This document shows positions 52,171-62,681 of a stretch of DNA of 64,000 nt, piece by piece. The DNA comes from Streptomyces sp. CB01580 (GTDB lineage: Bacteria; Actinomycetota; Actinomycetes; Streptomycetales; Streptomycetaceae), in assembly GCF_001905795.1 (NCBI RefSeq), contig NZ_LIXJ01000026.1:20849-84848 (forward strand). Reading direction: 5' to 3'. Below the pieces are notes generated by a model. That model did not search any database, was not told the DNA's origin, and was given only the letters and a program-made list of their open reading frames with translations. The position numbers were made by a program, and so were the translations under genes. Position 1 is the first letter of the stretch, and the number at the start of each line of letters is the position of its first letter.

Positions 52171-53330
52171 GCGGGCACCCTCAGACTCACCACGAACCCC
52201 TCCTCGTACGAACCGGCCTCCAGCGTCCCGCCCAGCAGCTCGGCCCGTTCCCTCATCCCCGGCAGACCGTATCCGGAGCCGCTGCCGGTGAGCGCGCTCC
52301 CGGGCTCTCGTCCACCCGAGTCCCTGACCTCCAGGGCGACTTCGTCCGGCAGATACTCCAGACGCACGACGACTCTGGCACCCGGAGCGTGCTTGCGCAC
52401 ATTGGTCAGCGCCTCCTGCGCCACCCGGCGAACCGCCTGGGACGCCTCGGCACTCAGGGCCCGCCGCTCACCTGTCACATTGACCTCCGCCGGCTCCGCG
52501 GCCACCAGCTTGCACAGGAAGTCCTCCACCGGGGACACCTCCCCCCGGAGCGCCGAGAGCGCCTGCCTGGTCTCCGCGAGCCCCTCACGTGCCATGGAAC
52601 GTGCTGCCACGACCCGCTCCAGCACCCGGTCCCGGAACTCCCCCGCCGGCTCGCGCTCGATGAGCAGCCGCGCCGCCTCCAGATGGACCAGTTGCGCCGA
52701 GAGGCTGTGGGCGAGCACGTCGTGGATCTCCCGGGCGATCCTCGCCCGCTCGTCCAGGGCCGCCGTCTCGGCCTCCGCGGCACGCGCCGCGCGCTCCTGC
52801 GCGAGGAGTCTCTGCGCGTTTCCACGGGCCTCGGCGTCCAGCCGGAGCACATAACCCGTAAGGGCCAGACCCACCGCGGTCAGGGCTGTGTTCAGCCAAC
52901 CGTCGGTGTCGACCGCGGCGTACGCGCCGAGAGCGACGGCGGCGGCAGGAAGGCCCGCCACGAGCGGCAGCCTCTCCATGGAGACGACGGCGCAACCGCA
53001 CCAGAGGACCGTGGCGGCGCTACCGGCACCGACCTGCTGCGCCCCGAACGCCGCCCCCGACAGCAGCGCCAGAAGCCCCAGCGAAGGCCACATCCGGTGG
53101 TCCAGGCTGGTCCGGAAGAAGGCCCGCGCGGCGACCGCACAGCCCAGGACGCCCATCAGTCCGAGTGCGGTCTGCCACGGCCCGAATCGTCCATCGGCGA
53201 AGGTGCCCCAGAGCAGGGCGGCGAGCAGGCCGAACCGCACGGACCAGGCGAGCACCGCCCGTGGCCGGCTGCGGGCCGCCGCCGAAAGCGCCTCTCTGGA
53301 AGGCCAGGTCGTCCAGATCGTGTGCGTCAT
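52167..53330 (-). CDS. NarL-type sensor histidine kinase
   Basis: This 387-aa kinase has four to six N-terminal membrane helices (about 25-162) with no large extracellular loop, then HisKA_3 with His203 (REIHDVLAHSLS) and HATPase_c. It is of the DesK/NarX class that senses membrane or small-ligand cues. The ATG overlaps the upstream gene stop (ATGA) and its own stop overlaps the regulator start (GTGA). Confidence 0.94.
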   Translation of the reverse strand: MTHTIWTTWPSREALSAAARSRPRAVLAWSVRFGLLAALLWGTFADGRFGPWQTALGLMGVLGCAVAARAFFRTSLDHRMWPSLGLLALLSGAAFGAQQVGAGSAATVLWCGCAVVSMERLPLVAGLPAAAVALGAYAAVDTDGWLNTALTAVGLALTGYVLRLDAEARGNAQRLLAQERAARAAEAETAALDERARIAREIHDVLAHSLSAQLVHLEAARLLIEREPAGEFRDRVLERVVAARSMAREGLAETRQALSALRGEVSPVEDFLCKLVAAEPAEVNVTGERRALSAEASQAVRRVAQEALTNVRKHAPGARVVVRLEYLPDEVALEVRDSGGREPGSALTGSGSGYGLPGMRERAELLGGTLEAGSYEEGFVVSLRVPA

Positions 53331-53845
53331 GCCCGGTCCCTGCCCACCATGCGTGCCGGCGCCTCATGACCCGGGCCGCCGTGCACCGCGTCCAGCCGCC
53401 GGGCCCGCCACATCAGCACACCGCCGCGCACCGCCAGGGTCACGGAGAGAGCCGACAACAGTGCGGAACTGTTCTGCCGTATGCCCACCAGCGTGGCGGC
53501 CCCGTACAGAGACGCCCTCAGCGCCAGTCCGCCCGCCCAGACGAAGACGGTCGCCCTGCCGCCCTTGGTCCACAACGAGCCGTCCGCCCCGCGCCACAGG
53601 CGGGAAGTCCGGCCCCAGGCGGCGCCGGTCACCAGCGCCACCGCCAGTTCCGCGCACAGGAACACCACGGCCGACGCCGCGTGACGCGGATCGACGAGTC
53701 CGGGCTCCCGCAGCGATACGACGAGGAGGATGCCCGGCAGGACCCACCAGCGCCTGTCATCGGAGATCCGCTGGGCCGAGAACTGACGGACCACGACGGC
53801 GACAACGACGGCGATGATCGCCAGGACATCGACGAACCCCGGCAT
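53327..53845 (-). CDS. DUF1453-like membrane protein
   Basis: This 172-aa protein has about four to five hydrophobic segments, starting MPGFVDVLAIIAVVVAVVVR, and a basic C-terminus. It resembles the DUF1453 or CcdC-like membrane proteins found next to histidine kinases in Streptomyces. It is the first gene of the kinase operon (ATGA overlap) and may be an accessory sensor. Confidence 0.8.
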   Translation of the reverse strand: MPGFVDVLAIIAVVVAVVVRQFSAQRISDDRRWWVLPGILLVVSLREPGLVDPRHAASAVVFLCAELAVALVTGAAWGRTSRLWRGADGSLWTKGGRATVFVWAGGLALRASLYGAATLVGIRQNSSALLSALSVTLAVRGGVLMWRARRLDAVHGGPGHEAPARMVGRDRA

Positions 53846-53939
53846 GGCTGCCTCCGTGATGCGGGAAGATCGGACGCCTTCGACGCTACGGAATCGACCG
53901 GGTCACGGGATCGGCTCAGGGGTTGATCACGGGTGGAGA

Positions 53940-54014
53940 TGCCGTCTCCACCCACGGGTGGAGAGCCCGGGCGGTGGAGGCCCCGGGCAACGGACGCCCG
54001 GGGTGGAGACGGCA
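53940..54014 (-). terminator. nested hairpins downstream of parE
   Basis: A 14-bp perfect inverted repeat (53940-53953 with 54001-54014) encloses an 8-bp perfect stem (53981-53988 with 53996-54003). GGTGGAG recurs four times across the region, so alternative pairings are possible. It ends parE transcripts and borders the kinase operon promoter. Confidence 0.7.
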
Positions 54015-54018
54015 GTGC

Positions 54019-56139
54019 TCAGGCGTCGATGCGCGAGCGGTCGAGGGTGGCCGCCGAGCTGGTGATGAACTCCTTGCGCGGAGCCACTTCGTTCCCCATC
54101 AGCAGATCGAAGACCTGCTCGGCCGCTTCCAGGTCGCCGATGTTGATCCGCCGTAGCGTGCGGTGGCGGGGGTCCATCGTGGTCTCCGCCAGCTGGTCGG
54201 CATCCATCTCGCCCAGCCCCTTGTAGCGCTGGATCGAGTCCTTGTACCGGATGTTCTTCCGCTGCAGTTCCAGCAGCCGCTGGCGCAGTTCGTTGTCGGA
54301 GTACGTGTAGATGTACTTGTCCTGGCCCTTCTTGGGCTGGACGAGTTCGATCCGGTGCAGCGGGGGCACGGCGGCGAAGACCCGGCCGGCCTCGACCATG
54401 GGCCGCATGTACCGCTGGAACAGCGTCAGCAGCAGGATGCGGATGTGCGCGCCGTCGACGTCGGCGTCCACCAGCAGGACGATCTTCCCGTAGCGGGCGG
54501 CGTCGATGTCGAAGGTCCGTCCGGACCCGGCTCCTATGACCTGGATGATCGCACCGCACTCGGCGTTCTTCAGCATGTCCGAGACGGACGCCTTCTGCAC
54601 ATTGAGAATCTTGCCCCGGATCGGCAGCAGTGCCTGGAACTCGCTGTTCCGGGCGAGCTTGGCCGTACCGAGCGCGGAGTCGCCCTCGACGATGAAGAGT
54701 TCGCTGCGGTCGACGTCGTCGCTGCGGCAGTCGGCGAGCTTCGCGGGCAGCGATGAGGACTCCAGTGCCGTCTTCCGGCGCTGGGCGTCCTTGTGCTGAC
54801 GCGCGGCGATGCGGGTGCGCGCGGCCGCCACCGCCTTGTCCAGAATCGCCCTGGCCTGCGCCTTCGCGTCGCGCTTCGTCGAGGTGAGGAACGCCTTGAG
54901 CTCCTTGGCCACGACGTTGGCGACGATCCGGTTGGCCGCCGAGGTGCCGAGCACCTCCTTGGTCTGGCCCTCGAACTGCGGTTCCGCCAGCCGCACCGTC
55001 ACGACCGCGGTGAGCCCCTCCAGCGCATCGTCCTTGACGATGTCGTCCTCGGCCACACGGAGCAGCTTGGCGGACCGCAGCGCCTCATTGATGGTCTTGG
55101 TCACGGAGCGTTCGAACCCGGTGACGTGCGTACCACCCTTGGGGGTGGCGATGATGTTGACGAAGGACTTGACGGTGGTGTCGTATCCGGTGCCCCAGCG
55201 CATGGCGATGTCGACCCCGAGTTCACGGGTGACCTCGGTCGCCGTCATGTGCCCGCGCTCGTCCAGGACCGGCACGGTCTCCTTGAACGTGCCCTGCCCC
55301 GACAGGCGGAGCACGTCGCAGACCGCCTTGTCCTGGGCGAGGTACTCGCAGAATTCGCTGATTCCGCCGTCGAAGTGGAAGGTCTCCTCCGACTTCCCCT
55401 CGCCGTCGAGACCGCGCTCGTCGCGCACGACGATCGTGAGGCCGGGCACGAGGAAGGCCGTCTGCCGCGCCCTCTGGTGAAGCGTCTCCAGGCTGAGCTT
55501 GGCGTCCTTGAGGAAGATCTGCCGGTCCGCCCAGTAGCGCACCCTCGTGCCGGTGCGGGCCTTCGGCACCCGCTTGCCCTTGATCAGACCGTTGGCCGGG
55601 TCGAACGGGCTGTCCGGCCCCTGCTCGGTGAAGATCCCCGGCACTCCGCGCCGGAAGCTGATCGAGTGGGTCGCGCTGCTGCGGTCGACCTCGACGTCGA
55701 GCCGGGCGGAGAGGGCGTTGACCACGGAGGCGCCCACGCCGTGCAGTCCGCCCGACGCGGCGTACGAACCGCCGCCGAACTTTCCGCCGGCGTGCAGCTT
55801 CGTCATCACGACCTCGACGCCGGACAGGCCCGTCTTCGGCTCGACGTCGACCGGGATCCCGCGGCCGTTGTCCCTGACCTCGACGGAGTTGTCGTCGTGG
55901 AGGACGACCTCGATGCGGTCGCAGTAGCCGCCCAGGGCCTCGTCGACGGAGTTGTCGATGATCTCCCAGAGGCAGTGCATGAGACCACGGCTGTCCGTGG
56001 ACCCGATGTACATGCCAGGACGCTTGCGAACCGCTTCGAGCCCTTCGAGTACGAGGAGATGCCGCGCGGTGTAGTTGGAACCGTCTCGGTCTGCTCCGGT
56101 CAGCAGCGCAGTGGACGGCACGGACGTATCGGCGGTCAC
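54019..56139 (-). CDS. parE: DNA topoisomerase IV subunit B
   Basis: This 706-aa ATPase subunit pairs with ParC. The GHKL ATPase domain shows DNSVDEALGG and DNGRGIP; the TOPRIM domain has EGDSALG and LLVDADVDGAHI. No gyrase-specific insert is seen. The start is GTG with GAGGAG about 8 bases upstream. From memory it sits close to hrdB in the same relative position as S. coelicolor parE. GyrB is the alternative but that gene is normally next to recF and dnaN. Confidence 0.95.
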   Translation of the reverse strand: MTADTSVPSTALLTGADRDGSNYTARHLLVLEGLEAVRKRPGMYIGSTDSRGLMHCLWEIIDNSVDEALGGYCDRIEVVLHDDNSVEVRDNGRGIPVDVEPKTGLSGVEVVMTKLHAGGKFGGGSYAASGGLHGVGASVVNALSARLDVEVDRSSATHSISFRRGVPGIFTEQGPDSPFDPANGLIKGKRVPKARTGTRVRYWADRQIFLKDAKLSLETLHQRARQTAFLVPGLTIVVRDERGLDGEGKSEETFHFDGGISEFCEYLAQDKAVCDVLRLSGQGTFKETVPVLDERGHMTATEVTRELGVDIAMRWGTGYDTTVKSFVNIIATPKGGTHVTGFERSVTKTINEALRSAKLLRVAEDDIVKDDALEGLTAVVTVRLAEPQFEGQTKEVLGTSAANRIVANVVAKELKAFLTSTKRDAKAQARAILDKAVAAARTRIAARQHKDAQRRKTALESSSLPAKLADCRSDDVDRSELFIVEGDSALGTAKLARNSEFQALLPIRGKILNVQKASVSDMLKNAECGAIIQVIGAGSGRTFDIDAARYGKIVLLVDADVDGAHIRILLLTLFQRYMRPMVEAGRVFAAVPPLHRIELVQPKKGQDKYIYTYSDNELRQRLLELQRKNIRYKDSIQRYKGLGEMDADQLAETTMDPRHRTLRRINIGDLEAAEQVFDLLMGNEVAPRKEFITSSAATLDRSRIDA

Positions 56140-56578
56140 GCGGTTCGCTCCTCGCTGAATTTCTTTTTGGGGCCCAGTGGGTAAGGGGTTCGGCTTCGGT
56201 CGCCGCTGAGAGGGTACCGAGGCCTGGTAGAGCGGTTGTCACGCCACCCTCCGAGAACCCTCACACTAGTCCAGCCTCGCATGCACGTTCGATCCCTCGG
56301 GGGAGTGACGCGCACATCACGTTCCCTTCCAGGCATGAACCATTTAGGCTCCGGGCACGTCCTCATGAACAAACCGGCAAGCCGGCCGGGAGGACTGAAC
56401 CACCGAGACAAGCAACGCGAAACCGTAGCGCTACGCAATACGGCACATTCGCCGCCAACCGGCAACAAACAGCCATCTTGAGAAGAAGTTTCAAAGAAAA
56501 GCCACGAGCGGGAACGTTTTCGGCCTGGTTGGATGTTGACCCTGGTACGACAGCTCGTCGAGCTAGAGAAGAGGCGAC
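56140..56578. other. intergenic region between divergent parE and DUF7455 genes
   Basis: About 440 bp hold no gene. The part near 56480-56540 is AT-rich (AAGAAGTTTCAAAGAAAAG) with GGGAAC at about 56510 that could be an ECF-type -35 element. The promoters of parE and the zinc protein must lie here, but none is convincing. Confidence 0.5.
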
Positions 56579-56812
56579 GTGACTACTGTTCTGACCCCCG
56601 CGAGCCCGCTGACCGCAGCAGACCGCTGTGACCGCTGCGGCGCCCAGGCATATCTGCGCGTCGTCCTGATCAGCGGCGGTGAGCTGCTCTTCTGCGCCCA
56701 CCATGGTCGCAAGTTCGAGCCGGAACTCAAGAAGATCGCCGCGGAGATACAGGATGAGACGGACAGGCTGACGGCCGTGCCGGGGCACGCCGTCGAAGAG
56801 GAACGGCACTGA
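56579..56812 (+). CDS. DUF7455 small zinc-binding protein
   Basis: This 77-aa protein has a zinc-finger-like pattern: CDRCGAQAY near residues 17-25 and FCAHHGRKF near 38-46. The acidic C-terminal helix follows. The GTG start has AGAAGAGG about 5-7 bases upstream. The family is abundant in streptomycetes and uncharacterised. A terminator hairpin follows. Confidence 0.9.
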   Translation: MTTVLTPASPLTAADRCDRCGAQAYLRVVLISGGELLFCAHHGRKFEPELKKIAAEIQDETDRLTAVPGHAVEEERH

Positions 56813-56858
56813 CACCTCGCATCCACGACGAGCCAGGGCCAGGTCTCGACCTGGCGAT

Positions 56859-56884
56859 GGGCGGCTTCCGTGCGGAAGCCGCCC
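56859..56884. terminator. hairpin between convergent genes
   Basis: An 11-bp perfect stem (56859-56869 with 56874-56884), tetraloop GTGC and a T-rich tail lie between the zinc protein and the convergent protease gene. Confidence 0.85.
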
Positions 56885-56911
56885 GTTCTCGTCGTCACGG
56901 CCCGGCGCCGT

Positions 56912-57742
56912 TCAGACACCCTCCGGAATCCAGCCGATGGCGGCGGAGACGCGGGTGTACACACCGGGGCTGCCCGCCTGGCCGCATCCGTCCCCCCAGG
57001 ACACCAGCCCGATGAGCCGCCCTCGGGCCACCAGCGGCCCTCCGCTGTCCCCCTGGCAGGCGTCGTACGCGCCCTGCGGTTCGCCGGCGCAGAGCATCGC
57101 CGAGGCGTCGTACGTGCCGTTTCCGTCCCCGGGGTAGGCCCGCTCGCACGTGCTGTCCGACAACACGCTCACCTTCGCGGCGCGAAGTGACGAAGCGTAG
57201 TCGCTGTTACCGGTCGTGTCACCCCACCCGTAGACCATCGCGCTCGTACCCGGTTTGTACGCCGTGTCGCCGGATTCGGCCATGGGGATCACGTTCTTCG
57301 CGGGGAGCGCGTCGGCCAGGGTGAGCACCGCCAGGTCCCCGGCGTTCGTCGAGGGGTCGAACCTCGGGTTGCTCCACGCCGCCTGCACGGGGATCTCCTG
57401 GCCATCGGTTCCGCGCAGGCTGTCCCGGCCCACGATCACCTTCAGGTCACGCACCCGGCCGACATCGACACCGAGCGCCGCCCGGCTCAGGCAGTGCGCG
57501 ACGGTGAGCACCTTCCTCGGCGCCACGACGACGCCTCCGCAGAACTGACCGGCGCGCGCGCCCCCGAAACGCTCCCGACTGGACAGGGCCACGACCCAGG
57601 GACTGTCCTTGACGTGTGCGGGCTGACCACCGATGACGATGCTGTCCGCGGCGGCGGGGGCGGAGAGTCCGAACGGTAACGCGACCGTGGCGGCGACCAG
57701 GGCGAGCGCCCCTGACATGGCGTGAAAGACGGTACGGGACAT
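56912..57742 (-). CDS. secreted trypsin-like serine protease (S1)
   Basis: This 276-aa exported protease has a signal peptide (about 1-32, ending PAAAD) and the S1 catalytic triad in TVAHC, AGDLAVL and GDSGGP. Residue Asp in DACQGDSGGP suggests trypsin-like specificity for Arg/Lys. Six cysteines fit three disulfides. The ATG at 57742 has AGGAG about 6 bases upstream. No long propeptide separates the signal peptide from the IIGG-like IVIGG mature N-terminus. Confidence 0.93.
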   Translation of the reverse strand: MSRTVFHAMSGALALVAATVALPFGLSAPAAADSIVIGGQPAHVKDSPWVVALSSRERFGGARAGQFCGGVVVAPRKVLTVAHCLSRAALGVDVGRVRDLKVIVGRDSLRGTDGQEIPVQAAWSNPRFDPSTNAGDLAVLTLADALPAKNVIPMAESGDTAYKPGTSAMVYGWGDTTGNSDYASSLRAAKVSVLSDSTCERAYPGDGNGTYDASAMLCAGEPQGAYDACQGDSGGPLVARGRLIGLVSWGDGCGQAGSPGVYTRVSAAIGWIPEGV

Positions 57743-57820
57743 GCGCGCTCCTGACTCTGTGGTGAACACCTCCTACCCAGAGTCGTCGCAGCCGACCCCG
57801 GGCGCACCCTCAGATACGCC

Positions 57821-57853
57821 GAGGGCCCGGCTCCCCATGGGATCCGGGCCCTC
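57821..57853 (-). terminator. hrdB terminator
   Basis: A 10-bp perfect stem (57821-57830 with 57844-57853) lies 30 bp downstream of the minus-strand hrdB stop. Confidence 0.8.
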
Positions 57854-57882
57854 TGTGCGAGAACTCCGACGAGGCCTCCGGC

Positions 57883-59430
<1,548 letters not shown>

Positions 59431-59694
59431 GAACAACCTCTCGGAACGATGGAAACGGCTTCCGGCCCGGCCCTGGAGAGGACCGGAGCCGACGACCGCC
59501 GGGCTGGGAATGTACCGACGGCGCGGGTTTGGCCTCAGAACTGCACAGCGCACTGAACGGCTGCTGTATTCCTTCCGTGGCGGTCACCTCTTAGGTCATC
59601 GCACTGCTTCGAGGAGTGTTACGCCCAATCCGCGTGGCCCGAGTCACACCTCATTTGCGACGAAAGTGATCAAGAGTGCTATCCCGCCACAATT
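59431..59694. promoter_or_regulatory. hrdB promoter region
   Basis: About 260 bp upstream of hrdB have no gene. Candidate elements on the minus strand include TTGATC and TAACAC, but their spacing is not ideal. Experimentally, S. coelicolor hrdB has more than one promoter, one of them stress-dependent. Confidence 0.5.
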
Positions 59695-59725
59695 ATGTCG
59701 CCGGACCGCAGGGGTCCGGCGACAT
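59695..59725 (-). terminator. whiH terminator
   Basis: A 13-bp perfect stem (59695-59707 with 59713-59725) and 5-base loop follow the whiH stop, ahead of an AT-rich tail on the minus strand. Confidence 0.85.
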
Positions 59726-59753
59726 GCGGTTCACACACCTGACCGTGCTCTGT

Positions 59754-60641
59754 TCAGTGCTCGCGGGGCGCTGGCACCACCCGTTCCACCTCGGGGTGGA
59801 CGACGAGCAGTTGACGCATGGCCGCCTCGGCACCCGACGCGTCCCCCGACGCGAGGGCGTCGACGATCCGGGCGTGGTGGGCGAGGGACGCTTCGGTGGG
59901 GCGGTCGCAGCTCGTGGCGGGACCACCCGAGACCTGCAGGGCCGCCGCGACGATTCCGGACAGGTGCTCCAGCATGCGGTTGCCCGCGGCCTGGATGAGC
60001 AGGGAGTGGAACTCCGCATCGGCCCGCGAGCCGGTGATCACGTCGCCCTGCCCGAGGGCGTGCCCCATGATCTCGACCATGTCACCGAGACGCTGCTGGA
60101 TGTCCTCGCGGCCGTGGCCCGCCGCGAGACGGGCCGCGAGCGGCTCGATGGTCCACCGGAGCTCCCCCAGCTCGCGCCGCTGGTCCTCGCGCTGCGGGCC
60201 GAAGGCACGCCATTCGATGATGTCGGGGTCGAGCAGATTCCAGTCGCTGACGGGGCGGACCCGGGTGCCCACGTTGGGCCGGGCGCTGACCAGACCCTTC
60301 GCCTCGAGGACGCGCAGTGATTCACGGACGACGGTGCGGGAGACCTCGAAGCGCTGGCCGATCTCCTCCGGCACGAGCGGGCGGTCGGCGCCCAGGTCTC
60401 CGGAGACGATCATCTGACCCAGCTGCTGAACGAGTTGGCCGTGCAGGCCGCGCCCCCGGCTGGCAGAGCCGCGCCGGCCGGCCCGGCCGAGCTCGGCATC
60501 GGACCCTTCCCAGGAACGCAGAGCGGCGCGCTCGCCGGCCGGCGCCTCCGCATACGAGTAGCGGTCGAGTTCACCCGGGCCGGCGAGACCGGAATCGGCG
60601 GAGCGGGCGGCGGTCATCATGGTGTGCGCAAGGGTACTCAC
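59754..60641 (-). CDS. whiH: sporulation transcription factor WhiH (GntR/FadR family)
   Basis: This 295-aa regulator is needed for sporulation septation in Streptomyces. A winged helix-turn-helix (about 75-140: VPEEIGQRFEVSRTVVRESL) is followed by an all-helical FCD ligand domain. The position next to hrdB and the length match whiH as recalled (SCO5819). The GTG start at 60641 has AAAGGA about 5 bases upstream; a longer frame is unsupported. An N-terminal extension of about 60 residues precedes the DNA-binding domain. Confidence 0.92.
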   Translation of the reverse strand: MSTLAHTMMTAARSADSGLAGPGELDRYSYAEAPAGERAALRSWEGSDAELGRAGRRGSASRGRGLHGQLVQQLGQMIVSGDLGADRPLVPEEIGQRFEVSRTVVRESLRVLEAKGLVSARPNVGTRVRPVSDWNLLDPDIIEWRAFGPQREDQRRELGELRWTIEPLAARLAAGHGREDIQQRLGDMVEIMGHALGQGDVITGSRADAEFHSLLIQAAGNRMLEHLSGIVAAALQVSGGPATSCDRPTEASLAHHARIVDALASGDASGAEAAMRQLLVVHPEVERVVPAPREH

Positions 60642-60799
60642 GCATCCTTTGTCGGCGCGGCTCCTCCGCCCCTTGAGGTCTTTGGTGAAAAGCACACGAA
60701 AGGGTGATCGGCACCCGCCCGCCAATTGACGCCTTATCTCCTCAAATCAGGCATTTTCAAGGGAGTTGTGATCCCGAAACGGCTCGTTGTCGCCCACGG

Positions 60800-62569
60800 T
60801 CACCAACGAACCCTGGCGCGAAGGCCGGTGAGTACGTAGGCGCAGACCAGGGTCGACAGCGAGAGCGACAAGGCAGCCCCCACCGGTTGGTCCACCACAC
60901 GTAGGGCGGCCGCCAGCCACCGCTCCGCCTCGTGCGGCCAGTGCGGCCAGTGCGGCCACACCAGTTCACGGAGTCTGCCGGGCAGCCCGACGGCCGGGCG
61001 GGAGCCCGATCCCGTCGGCACCGCCCGGATCAGCGGAACGACGAGTACGGGCACGGCGAGCACGGCGGCGACCCCGGCCGCCGTCGCCCTGAAGACCCCG
61101 GCGCCCAGCAGGCCCGCCCAGGCGCAGCCGACGGTCAGCCCCACCCAACTCGCGCCCAGCGTCGGAGAATTATGGACGATTGCTGTCAAATCGGCGCCGC
61201 TTAGGAGGTAGTAGGTCCCCGCGGAGGTCAGTACGACGGCCGCGGCGAGCACCAGAGCGACTCCGGCCGACACCACCAGCTTGGCGAGGAGCAGCCCGAG
61301 GCGGCGCGGGACGGTGCCGCACCCCGCCGCGAGGGCGGGGTGGCGGAATTCGTCGCCGAACGAGAGCGCGCCGAGCAGCCCGGCCCCGATCGCCGCGGGC
61401 GGCAGCGGCAGTGGCGACGGCCAGGCCACCAGCACCCTGTGCAGTGGGGCATGCCCGGAGAGTGCGAGGAGCGCGGAGATTCCGAGCGAGACGGCAAGGA
61501 CGGCGGCGGTGACCAGAGTTGTCGTACCGGTACCGAGGAAGCGACGCAGTTCGTAGCGCAGCGGCTGGAGGGGGCCGCGGGCGGGCCGGCGTCTGATCGG
61601 CGGCGCGGGTCGCACGCCGTTCGCCCGTGCGGCCGGGCGTGGTTCGGCTTCCACGGACCCGGCGGCGACGGCCGGTGGGTCGACAGTGCGCGGCGGACGG
61701 GCGTCGGCGACCTCGTCGGCGAGTCCGAGCACCGGGAGACCGTGCCGGAAGGCCGCGTCGCCGATCTCGGCGCAGGTGGCCCCGTACACGAAGAGCCGGC
61801 CCCCCGTCCCGGCGACCACCTCGACGGGGCGTTTCGCAGCCCGGGCCTCACGCCCGACGACGGCGGCGAGGCGGGCGGCGTGCGGACTGCGCACCGCGAC
61901 CCGGGGACGGAGGCGGGCCCGGGAGAAGCCGCCCGCGCTCTGGTCGGCGACGAGCCGCCCCGCGTCGACGGTGACCACTCGGTCGGCGGTCCGCAGGGCC
62001 TCCTTGGCGTCGGTCGTAGTGCACAGAACCGTTCCGCCGCGGGCCGCCCGGTCCCGGATCAGCCGGTGCACCCAGCTCGCCTCCTGCGGCGAGAGCCCTT
62101 CGGCGGGATCGTCGAGGACGAGCGTGTGCGGGTCTCCCAGCAGGGCCGACGCGAATGCGAACATGCGGTCCATGCCGAGCGACAGGGCGTCGATGCGCTG
62201 GTCCCTCATCCCGGCGAGACCGACGAGTTCCAGCACCTCGTCGGCCCTGGAGGCCGGTACGCCCACGGCGGCGCAGAGCATGCGGAGGTGCCCCCGGACC
62301 GTACGGGCGGGGTGCCCGGGTACGTCGCCGAGGAGCACCCCCACCTCGTGCGCGGGGTGCTCGATCCGGTGCAACGGCCTGCCCCGGAAATACGTGACCC
62401 CCCGCCCCGGGTCGAGTTCGAGCATCAGGCGGAGGACCGCGGTCTTGCCCGATCCGGGCGCGCCCAGAAGTGTGGTGACATGACCGGGCCGGGCTTCGAA
62501 GGTGAGATCGTCCACGACGGCCGGATGGCCGCGGCGGGGTGCGCTGGTGAGTCCGATGGCCTGGAGCAT
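60800..62569 (-). CDS. ABC transporter, ATPase fused to membrane domain
   Basis: This 589-aa protein has an N-terminal ABC ATPase (Walker A GAPGSGKTAV, Walker B TLVLDDPAEG, signature-like LSLGMDRM) and a linker with Pro/Arg-rich tract. The C-terminal half, about 330-585, has about six membrane helices of the ABC-2 type. The signature LSLGM is poorer than LSGGQ. A WPHWPHWPH triple repeat lies near residue 548. It lies 158 bp upstream of whiH on the same strand, and this neighbourhood is conserved in Streptomyces as recalled. The substrate is unknown. Confidence 0.88.
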   Translation of the reverse strand: MLQAIGLTSAPRRGHPAVVDDLTFEARPGHVTTLLGAPGSGKTAVLRLMLELDPGRGVTYFRGRPLHRIEHPAHEVGVLLGDVPGHPARTVRGHLRMLCAAVGVPASRADEVLELVGLAGMRDQRIDALSLGMDRMFAFASALLGDPHTLVLDDPAEGLSPQEASWVHRLIRDRAARGGTVLCTTTDAKEALRTADRVVTVDAGRLVADQSAGGFSRARLRPRVAVRSPHAARLAAVVGREARAAKRPVEVVAGTGGRLFVYGATCAEIGDAAFRHGLPVLGLADEVADARPPRTVDPPAVAAGSVEAEPRPAARANGVRPAPPIRRRPARGPLQPLRYELRRFLGTGTTTLVTAAVLAVSLGISALLALSGHAPLHRVLVAWPSPLPLPPAAIGAGLLGALSFGDEFRHPALAAGCGTVPRRLGLLLAKLVVSAGVALVLAAAVVLTSAGTYYLLSGADLTAIVHNSPTLGASWVGLTVGCAWAGLLGAGVFRATAAGVAAVLAVPVLVVPLIRAVPTGSGSRPAVGLPGRLRELVWPHWPHWPHEAERWLAAALRVVDQPVGAALSLSLSTLVCAYVLTGLRARVRW

Positions 62570-62681
62570 CGCTTCTCTCGCGGAGGATGAGACCGCTCGG
62601 CGGCAGGGTGGGTACCGCAGCACGATAACGCGACGTATCCGACTTTTTGCGCAGGGTCGACCCTGCGGGTGTTCCGCGAGG

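Noticed and set aside
56510..56550. GGGAAC...GTT as an ECF sigma (SigR/SigE-type) promoter for the DUF7455 gene
   Set aside because: The spacing (19 bases between the elements) is off the consensus and the -10 region is poor.
59513..59570. GGAAT-type stress promoter for hrdB (SigR-dependent second promoter)
   Set aside because: GGAAT is followed by GTT at the wrong distance (9 bases), so I cannot place this promoter.
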